Positions 1 to 9,281 of a DNA stretch of 47,729 bases are shown here, in pieces (within the stretch, counting starts at the first letter, position 1; every line of letters begins with the position of its first letter). The position numbers were made by a program, and so were the translations under genes. The notes under the pieces were generated by a model that was not told where the DNA came from, made no database searches, and was given only the letters and a program-made list of their open reading frames with translations. The DNA is from a virus: positions 1-47,729 of IMG/VR virus record IMGVR_UViG_3300025674_000069, one strand, 5' to 3'.

Positions 1-2062
1 CGCGGCTTTGCGGCGCAACATCGACAGCGCGTCCAACATCGCCAGTTGACGCCCCATCAAAATCGCCTCGTTCAATTCCTCGTCTGACAGCATCGGCGAA
101 GTTTCGGGCTGCTTCTGCATAGTTTCCTGTTTCTCTAGCTGTTCTTGCTGCCGCTGAGAGGTCATCGCTGAGGACGCCTTTTCGGTTTGCAAGCGCTTGG
201 AGGAGCGTGATCGCTTGGGCATCTTGGTCGGCCCTCCTTTGGTTTTGCTCTTTGGCAAGCTTATTGCCTTCTGCTTCAATACGTTCAGCGTTTTTACTTA
301 GGCTTTCAAACGCCGCCTTATCACCACGCAAAAGCTTAGTTGTTCTATCAAGAACCCGTGCGCGTTCTGTAAACAAACTATCTGTGATAATCTCTTCGCC
401 AAACAAAGACACTTGCGTTTCTTGCACAGTGTCCATTTCCCGCACCTGGCGAACTATTGCCTCTGCTTGGAAAAGGTTTGCCGGATCTGACTTTGCCAAA
501 ACCGCAATAGCAGCATCTTGCAAATCAGGATCATCAATCAACCGACCAACTATCGCACCATAGTTTGCTGGGATAACCTCATTTACAACAGCACCAAATG
601 CTTTGTTATTTAGATTGACCAGATCTCTAGCCTGTCTTACCAAAACAGATTGAGGCGGTAACTCTGCAATGCGCCCAGGCTCCACACGAAGCACTTTAGC
701 GGCATCAATTGCTGTGCCAGTGCCTTGTGCGATATTTGTCATTGCCGCTATTACACGGGCCTTCTCTGCGCTTACACCGTCTGTTTCACGCAATTTATAA
801 CCAATGATTTCTATTTTCTCATCGGGCTTCTGTGCTTGGATACGCCGGGCTAAACCAACACGCTGATGGCCATCGGCCACAAATATCTTACTATCAACAT
901 CTTCCCAGAAGATAACAGTCCCAGCTTTAATAGGATCCCACTCAGTTACACCTTGCAACCGCTCAGTGACACCATACTCATCGCCGCCTTCTTTAAACTG
1001 AAAGCGTTTAGCATCAACATTCACATCTCTTGGATTTACAGAAAACATAACGCCATTAAGATTATCGGTAGCGGCTTCAATCATCTCAGGCGTTGGCTGA
1101 ATAGTAGCCTCATTTGGTATCATAGGCGCAGTATTATTTTCAACCGCCGCTTCTGCGCTTACTGTTCTGGAAGTATGTTCTGCCTGTGCCGGGGGCAAAT
1201 TTGCATCTGTAAATGGATTATCAGCTTCTAACTCTTCTCTTGCTTCTGCCGCATCTGCTAAAGCTTGACTGTCTTTATTTGCCTTGCCGGAGTTACTAAT
1301 TGCATTCCAGCCGCTTTTTGCGGCATCCGCTGATACTCGAATACCCACGCCAAATGCTGCACTGCCAACCGTATTATATGCGACATTGCGAAGAAAATCT
1401 TGATATGTATAATCATATCCTAATTCTTCATACCAATCTGCAACACCGGCCTCTGCTATTGCGCCAGTACCCGCACCAATCGCAGCTTCGGTAAATGCCA
1501 ATCTCCATAAATTTTTTGCACTTGAACCCATAAGACCAAACGCATTAACCGGATCATCAATTAGACCACTAACACCACCAGTAAATTGACCAAGTGTTCC
1601 GCTAAACGTAAAGTTTCTTGCACCAACTTCTTCAGCATATTTTCTTGCAGCTTGCGCACGTTCCTTTGCAATATCTTCTAAGCTTTGAACCGTAATTCCT
1701 TTTAAATGATCCGGTAAGCTTTCCTGATTTTCGTTCATAAAATTCAGGAGAGTATTTACAGCAAAGTTATATCTGTCCTGTGGACCACCGGCTGAACTAT
1801 AAACACCTAGTCCGATCCCTAAGAAGTCTGCCGGGTTTTCAAAATCACGACCACCAAATCCTTGGTTGGGAAATGTCTCGCGCATCTCTTCAACGATAGG
1901 TGTCCACAAATCTTTAAGAATAAGCTCTTTACTTTGAGACTGATCGTTAAGACGCATATTATCTTGTGCAGCAAAAAAGTTTTCTGCAAAGTCAGATACC
2001 GGCTCAGAAATACCAACCATGCCAGGAAAATCATATACATCTGATCGATCAAACTGTATCAT
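1..2062 (-). CDS. Large internal/ejected virion protein with ParB-like domain, version A (3' end missing)
   Basis: The frame is open from an ATG at 2062 to the window edge, giving 687 codons with no stop; the C-terminus is outside the window. The ATG overlaps the TGA of the upstream 859-aa gene (ATGA), which indicates translational coupling. Residues about 160-240 are Gly/Ala-rich and partly hydrophobic. Around residues 345-420 there is a ParB/sulfiredoxin-like block with the motif DGHQR (about 397-401), followed by a long helical region. The site is the one T7-like phages use for the large gp16-type protein ejected into the cell. ParB-type domains are known in phage polyvalent proteins delivered with DNA (established family knowledge). 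The polyvalent assignment is inference. The protein is unrelated over most of its length to the version B protein at the same site (32312-34171). Confidence 0.75.
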   Translation of the reverse strand, partial: MIQFDRSDVYDFPGMVGISEPVSDFAENFFAAQDNMRLNDQSQSKELILKDLWTPIVEEMRETFPNQGFGGRDFENPADFLGIGLGVYSSAGGPQDRYNFAVNTLLNFMNENQESLPDHLKGITVQSLEDIAKERAQAARKYAEEVGARNFTFSGTLGQFTGGVSGLIDDPVNAFGLMGSSAKNLWRLAFTEAAIGAGTGAIAEAGVADWYEELGYDYTYQDFLRNVAYNTVGSAAFGVGIRVSADAAKSGWNAISNSGKANKDSQALADAAEAREELEADNPFTDANLPPAQAEHTSRTVSAEAAVENNTAPMIPNEATIQPTPEMIEAATDNLNGVMFSVNPRDVNVDAKRFQFKEGGDEYGVTERLQGVTEWDPIKAGTVIFWEDVDSKIFVADGHQRVGLARRIQAQKPDEKIEIIGYKLRETDGVSAEKARVIAAMTNIAQGTGTAIDAAKVLRVEPGRIAELPPQSVLVRQARDLVNLNNKAFGAVVNEVIPANYGAIVGRLIDDPDLQDAAIAVLAKSDPANLFQAEAIVRQVREMDTVQETQVSLFGEEIITDSLFTERARVLDRTTKLLRGDKAAFESLSKNAERIEAEGNKLAKEQNQRRADQDAQAITLLQALANRKGVLSDDLSAAARTARETGNYAEAARNFADAVRRGIERGDFDGASTGDVGRAVDVAPQSR

Positions 2063-4638
2063 TGTGTTTTTAACCAATCATCATAAGACATAAAGAATGT
2101 TGGGTTTTTAGCCATTTTTCTGCGTATCATTTCCTTATATTCTTTAACGCTTTTTCTATTTCTAACTCCTTCAACTGAATCCAACATTCTTTCAATGTTT
2201 TTAATCATTATTTCTTTTCTAGGGCTTTCAGAAATGCCTGAGATTGTTCTTTTCAATTCACGGGTTTCTTTAGACCCAGGCACAAATTCAAGCTCTTCTG
2301 GAAGATCCTCTAGGATTTGACCAGGAGGCGCTGGGGCTGCTGCCGGAGATATTTCAGTGATCTGTTCTAAGCCTGTTTTTCTAAGTTTTCTTTTGAAAGA
2401 AAGTTCTTCACTTATTATACCAAAAATCCTTTCAGTTGATTTAGTTTCCGTTGTCATTGCACCAACATCTGGCAGCATTAAACCAAAAGATTTTTGTAAT
2501 TGTGTAATATCAATAATAACTGGCCGACCATCTGCATCCGAAACAAATGCCTCACCCTTATCGCCATATTCTATTGAGTATTTATTGCCGCCAACATTAC
2601 GGAAATTGTAATTATCATTTTCTTTAATTTGTTCAGCTAAGTCGCCACTAATTTGTTGACCCGTTGCCAATTGAATAACATCAACATTTATTTCATTTAA
2701 AAATGTTTCTAAATCATTAGCAGTCATTTCCGGCATTACAAAGGTTTGTATGCCGCGAACCTCTTGAATACCGCCATATACTTTACCATTGCGCGTAGTT
2801 TGACCCGCCGCCATTTGATAGGCTTGCTCATAAAGTTCATCACTCCATGCAAAAACACCCTTACTTGCAGCCATTTCTGTATAAATTGCTTTAGCAACAT
2901 CTTTGATTGCCGCATGATGTTTTGGCGTTGTAATTGCTCTGCCAAATCGATTATGAACCAATTCTATATTTGTTGGAGTAAAATCAATAGGCTTTTCACC
3001 CGCCTTAATTCGGTCCATACCCTGCACGGCAAGCAATGCTGTTTCTGTATTTCCAGCATTTACCAATGCACCAACCAATGCCATTTCAGGATTATATTCT
3101 GCAATATCTTCTAAGACCTGACCCGCTGCCGCATCGAACGATGATAAAGCACCAAGGATGTCTAATTTAGCAGCACCCTCTGCTTGATTTAATAACAACC
3201 CAATCCGCCGGGCTTCATCAGCAAATAAAAATTTAGGCGTTTGCAATCCATACTGAGCAGCAACTTGCATAGCTTGCTTTTGTCTTTTTTGTAAAGCATT
3301 TTGATTAACTTGTATTTTATTATCTTCATCAACCGATAATATGGATTGTCTTTGAATTATGCCCTGACGATCAGCATATCCCATAGGATCCTGGCTAATT
3401 TGTGTTTTCATGTTTGTCAAAAATTTCTGAGCGCGATCTAATCGATCAACCTCAAGTGTTGTATCAATGCCCTCTTTACCAGCGCCTTTAATACCATTTT
3501 GCAAACTTAGAACATTTTCTTCCATGTCTGATAAAGAAGTTCCGCGCATAGAAGCATAAAAGCCTTCTAATTCTGATAAATCGTTGACCGCTTTAACTGC
3601 CGGTGATCCAATTGTTCCATCTTGCTCTGAAACATCTACCGCTGCGCTGCGTAAAGTTTCCAAGTCCTCAGCAGATATACGACCACCGCTTTCTAAAATA
3701 TCTTCTAATTCATCAACTTTATTTACTAAAAAGTCAGCTTCGGCCTTCACTGCCGTTACACTTCGATTATATTCTGGCCGCAACAATCCATTTACAAATC
3801 GAATACTATCTTCAAAATCCATACCTGGTAAACTCTCTTTACCAGATAGAATGGCTTCAATTTGTTCTTTTTGTTCTGTTATTGGTTTTTGATAAAAATC
3901 AAATACCGTTTTTTCCTTAATAGCTTTTTCACGAACACCTTTAGCCCATGCCGTAATATTCTCTGCTTTTACACCAAGATCCTCTAAATTCGTAGAAGCT
4001 TTTTCAATATCTGATTCTATTGCTTCTATAGTGTAGCCAGCAACAGTTGCATTGCCGATAATAATCTCAGCTTCATTGGCCGATACACGATTTTGTTTTT
4101 CTTTGCGCAATCCAGCCTGGTAAGTAGTATACCATTTAGAATAACGCATTTCCGCCTTACCAGTTGTTTCGGTAAGTCTGGCGCGAAGCAATCCAGCTGA
4201 TACGGGATCGATGTCAGACAAAGATGCGGCAAAGCCATCTGTTATATCTTTCAGTTGCGTTTGCACTGTAGAAAACGATGTTTTATTATTTTGCCCTTGT
4301 GTCAGTATTTTGGTAATTTCTAAATCAGCTTCACTTTGCAATTCAGCAACAGCAATACGATTAGCTGCTTCATATGCTGTCTTTTCTTCAATGCCTCTAG
4401 GACCGCCCTGCATACGCAGTTCTTCCAAAATAGGTTGCGCACCCTCTGTGCGAACACGCTCAAGACCGCGTTGCTGCGCTTCTTCTCCGGCACGCTCATA
4501 TAGAAACTTAGACATCTGATCGAATGTTTGAGACATCGCCATCCCAACATTCGCTTCTTCTCTAAATCCAGCAAAATCTATGCTTCGAGGTTGTCGCGCT
4601 GTAACACCAAGTCTTTGATATCTAGGAAGTCTTGCCAT
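2059..4638 (-). CDS. Internal virion protein, T7 gp15-like position (version A)
   Basis: An 859-aa, mostly helical, polar protein that starts MARLPRYQR and ends SYDDWLKTQ. It has no signal peptide or clear membrane span. It lies between the small gp14-like gene (4639) and the large ejected protein, which is where T7 and relatives encode the gp15 internal core protein (747 aa in T7). The divergent counterpart at 34175-36724 (849 aa) has the same N- and C-terminal signatures (MARLPRYQR, SYDDWLK), so both ends are under constraint. The function is inferred from position and architecture; no catalytic motif was seen. Confidence 0.7.
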   Translation of the reverse strand: MARLPRYQRLGVTARQPRSIDFAGFREEANVGMAMSQTFDQMSKFLYERAGEEAQQRGLERVRTEGAQPILEELRMQGGPRGIEEKTAYEAANRIAVAELQSEADLEITKILTQGQNNKTSFSTVQTQLKDITDGFAASLSDIDPVSAGLLRARLTETTGKAEMRYSKWYTTYQAGLRKEKQNRVSANEAEIIIGNATVAGYTIEAIESDIEKASTNLEDLGVKAENITAWAKGVREKAIKEKTVFDFYQKPITEQKEQIEAILSGKESLPGMDFEDSIRFVNGLLRPEYNRSVTAVKAEADFLVNKVDELEDILESGGRISAEDLETLRSAAVDVSEQDGTIGSPAVKAVNDLSELEGFYASMRGTSLSDMEENVLSLQNGIKGAGKEGIDTTLEVDRLDRAQKFLTNMKTQISQDPMGYADRQGIIQRQSILSVDEDNKIQVNQNALQKRQKQAMQVAAQYGLQTPKFLFADEARRIGLLLNQAEGAAKLDILGALSSFDAAAGQVLEDIAEYNPEMALVGALVNAGNTETALLAVQGMDRIKAGEKPIDFTPTNIELVHNRFGRAITTPKHHAAIKDVAKAIYTEMAASKGVFAWSDELYEQAYQMAAGQTTRNGKVYGGIQEVRGIQTFVMPEMTANDLETFLNEINVDVIQLATGQQISGDLAEQIKENDNYNFRNVGGNKYSIEYGDKGEAFVSDADGRPVIIDITQLQKSFGLMLPDVGAMTTETKSTERIFGIISEELSFKRKLRKTGLEQITEISPAAAPAPPGQILEDLPEELEFVPGSKETRELKRTISGISESPRKEIMIKNIERMLDSVEGVRNRKSVKEYKEMIRRKMAKNPTFFMSYDDWLKTQ

Positions 4639-5112
4639 TTATAAGCTCCCCATGCGGAATAAGCCTGTGGTAATCGTTCCGAATGCTTGCATATTTGCAG
4701 CACGACGAGCGTTATCACCAGCTAATCTATATTGATATGCTTGTGTTGCGGCCTGACCCTCTGCTAAAATAGAATTGTCAGCTGCAATATTTTTCTCACG
4801 CAAACCTTCACTCATTGCATATACTTGCATCACAGCAGCAGATCCGCTTGTTGGGTCAACACCTCCGGCTCCGGCCCTAGCAATAATTGCAGCCAAGTTT
4901 TCATTTAAGTTTCTAAGAACGTCAGCGCCTTGTTGTCTATATGCTAATGCTTCAGACCGGCCCCGCATTTCTTCTTGCGCAGCTTTTGCATCATATTCTT
5001 GTTCTCTAGCGCGACCGGCTTGCATCTGTCCCATTGCACTCATTGCCGTAGACGCAACCATCAAACCCGTTGACATCCCGCCGCCCATTGCTGCCCCTGC
5101 TAATGCTGCCAT
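4639..5112 (-). CDS. Small internal virion protein, T7 gp14-like (version A)
   Basis: A 157-aa protein with a Gly/Ala/Met-rich hydrophobic N-terminus (residues 1-30), then a long helical, Gln/Ala-rich section containing RGRSEALAYRQQGADVLRNL. Small internal core proteins of podoviruses (gp14 type) share this pattern of a hydrophobic start followed by a helical body, and sit between tail tubular protein B and the gp15-like gene, as here. It is believed to join the ejectosome in the outer membrane (family knowledge). The counterpart is 36735-37190. It starts just upstream of the gp15-like ATG with no gap. Confidence 0.65.
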   Translation of the reverse strand: MAALAGAAMGGGMSTGLMVASTAMSAMGQMQAGRAREQEYDAKAAQEEMRGRSEALAYRQQGADVLRNLNENLAAIIARAGAGGVDPTSGSAAVMQVYAMSEGLREKNIAADNSILAEGQAATQAYQYRLAGDNARRAANMQAFGTITTGLFRMGSL

Positions 5113-5113
5113 A

Positions 5114-7312
5114 TCAAGACCCCACGCTTAATTTATATTCCAAGCCCAAGACTGTCATCGAGAGCGGAACGGTTTGACCAATTGTGATTTGCCCGGTTGC
5201 ACTATAACCAAGTATCCCGTGCGCTGTTTTTACACCGGTAAATGGTTGGACCGCAGTATCCAGAACACTTTCACCAAAGTTTCTAAACGAAATTTGTTTG
5301 CCATTGATTGTCAGATCTTTTGTTTCAGAAACAATTGCATCAACCTGAACAATTCGTTTCTTTACGCCTTGAACACTACCAGAAGCAAGCACCGGTTCAG
5401 TTGGCATTGTTTTTGCCTGGACCGTATAATTCAAACCAACCTGATAGCTTGAAGTTGCCGCAGTTTCAAATGTTATAGTATATGGAGACGCTCCGACCGT
5501 CTGAGAAGGCTCCACAACACCATCTCGCACAATCTCGACCTCTTTACCCTCAAGGTGCGACATAGCCACTGACGATGCCGCTGTGCCGCTCTTAGCACTA
5601 TCCAGCGTCAAAGAATTATCAAATTTCTCAAGATAGTACACAGTCGCAGAATTTACTGTACGCTTTACAATAGCGTACACATCCGCAATCTCTACAGCTA
5701 TAGCTAAAAATTCACCGTCCGTTGTGAACTTACTAGGCGCAATTACGTTCTGACCGACCAATATAGAATACACTGATATTGATCCATCATCACCATTTAC
5801 AACAAATAATCGATCTGCTTCATCAGTTGACGTTGATCGACGTGCCGCTAGGTCAACGGGATTTTTAATTAAGTGAGATGATAAAACAGAGATCTGTTGG
5901 ATCTGATATGATGAAGTTGTATTTCCAAATTGAAACGCATTAAGGGATTTACCTTGGCGTTGCACAAATACTGACGCGCCATTTAAATCTTCAATAGGAA
6001 CACCGGGTTTTGATCCAAGTCGAGTTTGTGGGCGTATTAAGAAATTATTAGGGGTTATTGGTGTATCTTCTGATTGAACAACAACGAACTCACCTCCGGT
6101 TGAGAAGATCCGCATATCTGCACCAGATATAACATTCACAATACTATTTAATTGATTTGTGTTGATCGTTGCTTCAACGCTTTCATCATCCAATCCAGTA
6201 CCAGGATCAAAGTTGAAATAATCAATTACACGGGATCCCCATATTGTATTGGGTCTGGATTTTGATCCACCAAAATATAAACGACCTTCATGGAAAGTTG
6301 CAGATCGAGGCCATCCTCTAGTGCTAGACCAAACATCTTCATAACCATGTTCACTTTCCCAATTACCAGCAACAACCGCGCTAGTATCAAAGAAAGGAAC
6401 TTCCACATATGCTTTCATTTGTGTGGCGCTTACATATTCAACATATCGCGCCCGGCCAAATGTACTTGTAACCTGAAGATATTCACCAACGGCTGCGGGA
6501 GCATATGCTTCAACTTTATATCCAGTAGTGTTATTGGGCTGAGTATCCCATGCTGGATAAACTGTAAGAACCTTTGTAGATGCAACATAATCTTCAACGT
6601 GTCGAGTTTGGCCAGAGCCAGCGCCAGATGTTAAAGTAATGAACATTCCATTTGGATCATCATCAGATGTAAAGCTACTAGCCGCTTTTAAAGTAATTGT
6701 ATCGCTGCCACCGGCTTGAGCCGTACCAGTATCAGTTGTTACACTAGATGCTGTAACAGTAATATTTCCAGATGTTGCGCTGGGCGTAATATCAAAATTA
6801 GGACTATGCGTATCAAAAGCATAGGCATACTTTGGAAGATTAGTGATGGGCAAATTCTCAAGTGTCCAAGACGTATCTGTATTTCTTACAAGTCTTTTAG
6901 TTTGCAAATCTTCATGGCAAAGAATTAAAGTATCTACCGCTTGAGTATATTGCAATTCGTCCAGCATAGCAGCCGTGATAGCCGATGCTGTAATATAATC
7001 ATTACCGGAACCATTTATATTTGTTTGAAGCGTCCCATCTTTAAAAACATAAATACGTCCAGAAACAATTACCAATATATAACTATCATTCACACTGAAC
7101 TCAAAAGGTATAAGTTTAAAGTCTGTGAATGAAGATCCAAAGTTATGGATAAACTTTAGTCCATCTCTGCGCTTAATTCCGCCTTGTGGTTGCACAAGTA
7201 CATTTGTCGCTTCCTCAAGCGCGTTCTGATATTGCTGAAGATCTGTTCTAGCCCTGAGTAAAGGATCCAACTCTCCGACAGAAAAGTTAGTTTGGAACTG
7301 CGTAATTCTCAT
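5114..7312 (-). CDS. Tail tubular protein B-like nozzle protein (version A)
   Basis: A 732-aa, beta-rich protein starting MRITQFQTNFSVGELDPLL. This N-terminus, together with QNALEEATNVLVQPQGG and RRDGLKF, is typical of the podovirus stabilization or nozzle protein family (T7 gp12 is 794 aa). Its ATG shares its last base with the stop of the tail tubular A gene at 7312, as is usual for this pair. It forms the hexameric tail nozzle (family knowledge). The version B homologue (37192-39732, 846 aa) is longer because of an extra C-terminal domain between the shared motifs FETAATSSYQVGLNY and its upstream block. Confidence 0.85.
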   Translation of the reverse strand: MRITQFQTNFSVGELDPLLRARTDLQQYQNALEEATNVLVQPQGGIKRRDGLKFIHNFGSSFTDFKLIPFEFSVNDSYILVIVSGRIYVFKDGTLQTNINGSGNDYITASAITAAMLDELQYTQAVDTLILCHEDLQTKRLVRNTDTSWTLENLPITNLPKYAYAFDTHSPNFDITPSATSGNITVTASSVTTDTGTAQAGGSDTITLKAASSFTSDDDPNGMFITLTSGAGSGQTRHVEDYVASTKVLTVYPAWDTQPNNTTGYKVEAYAPAAVGEYLQVTSTFGRARYVEYVSATQMKAYVEVPFFDTSAVVAGNWESEHGYEDVWSSTRGWPRSATFHEGRLYFGGSKSRPNTIWGSRVIDYFNFDPGTGLDDESVEATINTNQLNSIVNVISGADMRIFSTGGEFVVVQSEDTPITPNNFLIRPQTRLGSKPGVPIEDLNGASVFVQRQGKSLNAFQFGNTTSSYQIQQISVLSSHLIKNPVDLAARRSTSTDEADRLFVVNGDDGSISVYSILVGQNVIAPSKFTTDGEFLAIAVEIADVYAIVKRTVNSATVYYLEKFDNSLTLDSAKSGTAASSVAMSHLEGKEVEIVRDGVVEPSQTVGASPYTITFETAATSSYQVGLNYTVQAKTMPTEPVLASGSVQGVKKRIVQVDAIVSETKDLTINGKQISFRNFGESVLDTAVQPFTGVKTAHGILGYSATGQITIGQTVPLSMTVLGLEYKLSVGS

Positions 7313-7929
7313 CAGTACCTCGCCTGTATAAGCGCGTAATCCTCTATTACCTGACTTGATTGGCCACGACCGTCAATATTCATTGCCTTGCGCATTTCAC
7401 CACCTCGACCGTTTTCAGCCGGGGATCCAAATGCTAAAGCATGAAAAAAATCTGCCTTCGCCGCTTGGTCTGTAATAACTATTGCAAGCTCTGCCGCCAA
7501 AGCCAAACGAAGCAATCTCACAAAGTATGATGGCATTTTACTTTCAGAAACAGTTGCCTGATAATCAATGTATAATGTTTCAAGGTTGGTATATATTTGA
7601 TCTCCATAAATCTCCCATCCATATCGCAATGGACGCTCTGTCGTACCACTTGTTTCAAAAACCGCTAAAACACCGGAAAGCATATCGCCGGGAAGTTGAT
7701 ACGCATATTTCCACTCATTTACAGGATTTGTTGATAACCTAGCCAGCTGCAACTTTTTTAAAGTCCAAGACCATTGATAGGTGCTAAGAATTGTATCTCT
7801 GAGATCAGGATAAAGTCGATCACATGCCTGGGCGCTATCCGTTCCCTCTGTAAACGACGAAAGAGGCGCAGCCCCTAAGAGGATTAACGCATCCGAACAA
7901 ATAGATAGATCCGTATCGCCAGCAGCCAT
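7312..7929 (-). CDS. Tail tubular protein A-like adaptor (version A)
   Basis: A 205-aa protein. The pattern SICSDALILLGA, then ACDRLYPDLRDTIL and STYQWSWTLKK, is the hallmark of phage tail tubular protein A/gp11-type adaptors (T7 gp11 is 196 aa). It sits between the portal and nozzle in the tail. The downstream neighbour is the nozzle gene (shared base at 7312). Upstream is a terminator hairpin and then the capsid genes, the same order as T7 genes 10, 11 and 12. The counterpart 39732-40349 has the same length. Confidence 0.85.
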   Translation of the reverse strand: MAAGDTDLSICSDALILLGAAPLSSFTEGTDSAQACDRLYPDLRDTILSTYQWSWTLKKLQLARLSTNPVNEWKYAYQLPGDMLSGVLAVFETSGTTERPLRYGWEIYGDQIYTNLETLYIDYQATVSESKMPSYFVRLLRLALAAELAIVITDQAAKADFFHALAFGSPAENGRGGEMRKAMNIDGRGQSSQVIEDYALIQARY

Positions 7930-7952
7930 GATAACCCTCCAATGTGATTAAA

Positions 7953-7972
7953 GGGGCCAGTTACCCAGCCCC
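7953..7972 (-). terminator. Terminator-like hairpin after the capsid genes (version A side)
   Basis: On the minus strand, GGGGCUGGGUAACUGGCCCC folds into an 8-pair stem (two G-U pairs) closed by a GUAA tetraloop (GNRA type), followed by UUUAAU. It lies between the capsid/decoration genes and the tail genes, where T7 has its T-phi terminator. It probably lowers transcription of tail genes relative to capsid. The U-tract is short, so read-through is expected. Confidence 0.6.
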
Positions 7973-7980
7973 TCATTATT

Positions 7981-8259
7981 TTAGTCACCGTCCGTTGCGG
8001 CCAGTGTCGTACCGTCTGCAACGTCAACAACACCGCCAGTATTGGACAGAACTTGCGTAAGTGTGCTTACGCGAGTGCCGCCAGTAGATGACACAACATA
8101 AATCAAATCGCCAACCGCCAGAGTATCTGACAAGCTGTTGAAATAGCCTTCTGTGTTTACAGTCGCTATCGTATCTGCGGTTTGATATGTATAGATAACA
8201 GGGGCATTGCCTTTTTTGCCTGGACCCCCATCACCGAAACCTGTTTTATCAAAAGCCAT
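7981..8259 (-). CDS. Small head decoration-like protein
   Basis: A 92-aa, beta-rich, Thr/Val/Gly-rich protein. It follows the capsid gene after 12 bases and ends with an acidic ATDGD. Small beta proteins directly downstream of the capsid gene in phages are often head decoration or stabilization proteins, and that is the only basis for the role. The residues GFGDGGPGKKGNAPVIYTY near the start suggest a flexible arm followed by a compact beta fold. The identical second copy is at 40404. Confidence 0.5.
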   Translation of the reverse strand: MAFDKTGFGDGGPGKKGNAPVIYTYQTADTIATVNTEGYFNSLSDTLAVGDLIYVVSSTGGTRVSTLTQVLSNTGGVVDVADGTTLAATDGD

Positions 8260-8271
8260 ATGTCAGTCTCC

Positions 8272-9105
8272 TTATTCAGTACAGCTGATTTTAACGATGC
8301 CCTCATCGTCAATAGCAACCGCACCAGCAGAGAACATAGAACTTACGAGGAACGATGTTTTCTCTGGGATGTAGTTTACTTCTGACTTCTGAGAGATGCT
8401 TTCAGCATAACCCATGCTGTCTTGATGCCAAGCAAAGCATGTGCGGGTTGATGGCTTGGGAACACCGCCTTCATCACGATCACCCATTGTGATAATGTTG
8501 AAGCCCATGAACGAAGTGATCTCACCGCGAACAAGTGCTTTTACGGAAGCAAAGTCGCTTGAAGTAACTTCTGTTTCACCGAGCAACGCATCAAGCTGAG
8601 AAGAGTGCATCAGCAAGTGACGACCTTCGGCTGGTACGTTGTTATCGTTCAGCGCTTTCGCAGCCGCACGAAGTTTTTCGATGTTCATGTTTGAAGACGC
8701 ACCACCCACAGATGTCGCAACAGTTGATGGAGATGCAGCCGCATCAAGTGCATCAATGCAAAGCTGGTCCATACGGCGAGCAATCGCTTTTGAAACAACC
8801 TGCACCAATTCACGGCGCTCATCAAAGTTGACGTGTGATTGATGAAAGATGTCTGAATATTCTGCTGCGATATAATCAGACATTGTGGCGGTAACCTGGC
8901 TATAGGTTACGTTCAATGGAGTTACGTCAGTTTGTGGAACACGAACTGTTGCAACACCTTTACCGATTTTTGGGAACTTTACTGTGTTGCCCTGGACACC
9001 GGTACGTGTCCGCATTGTGCCGCGAAGCAACGCTTCGCCTTGGTATGCCTGTTTAACTTCCTCATCGAAAAGCGTTACAAAGGCATTAGTAATACTCTGC
9101 GCCAT
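8272..9105 (-). CDS. Major capsid protein
   Basis: A 277-aa protein starting MAQSITNAFVTLFDEEVKQ, with a GNTVKFPKIG segment, then MDQLCIDALDA and a C-terminal domain containing SFMGFNIITMGDRDE. This arrangement (N-arm, beta segment, spine helix, A-domain sheet) fits a HK97-fold capsid of small podovirus type. The start is supported by a very strong ribosome site, UAGGAGG, about 9 bases upstream. The gene lies downstream of the scaffold with a 176-base leader, which suggests separate control of its expression. A second identical copy is at 40695-41528. Confidence 0.85.
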   Translation of the reverse strand: MAQSITNAFVTLFDEEVKQAYQGEALLRGTMRTRTGVQGNTVKFPKIGKGVATVRVPQTDVTPLNVTYSQVTATMSDYIAAEYSDIFHQSHVNFDERRELVQVVSKAIARRMDQLCIDALDAAASPSTVATSVGGASSNMNIEKLRAAAKALNDNNVPAEGRHLLMHSSQLDALLGETEVTSSDFASVKALVRGEITSFMGFNIITMGDRDEGGVPKPSTRTCFAWHQDSMGYAESISQKSEVNYIPEKTSFLVSSMFSAGAVAIDDEGIVKISCTE

Positions 9106-9281
9106 AGCAGAAGCCTCCTATTAGGTTTCAACTCAAAACGCTTACTGTTAGCCGATGTAAACCGGGCAGTCGCTTGCGCGAAAGTGGCCGCGCCCACCAG
9201 TGGATTACCACATCAAGGGGCCGCGCAGCGGTTAGCCCTTAATCTGCCTATACACCCAAAATGTAGTGATTGCAACAAAAT
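9106..9281 (-). promoter_or_regulatory. Structured leader before the capsid gene
   Basis: 176 bases without a gene. On the minus strand there is a hairpin GTGG-ATTA(or TAAT)-CCAC at 9200-9211. There is also a GC-rich nested stem near 9217-9240, in which CCGC and GCGG pair inside GGGC/GCCC. Next to the scaffold stop, TTGCAA and TATAGG are 17 bases apart, a weak sigma70-like match. The region may hold a capsid promoter and a structured 5' leader, possibly stabilizing the mRNA. The same sequence is in the second copy (41529-41704). Confidence 0.35.

Noticed and set aside
207-2044. Plus-strand frames over positions 207-2044
   Set aside because: They lie opposite an uninterrupted 687-codon minus-strand frame with clear motifs and correct coupling to its neighbour.
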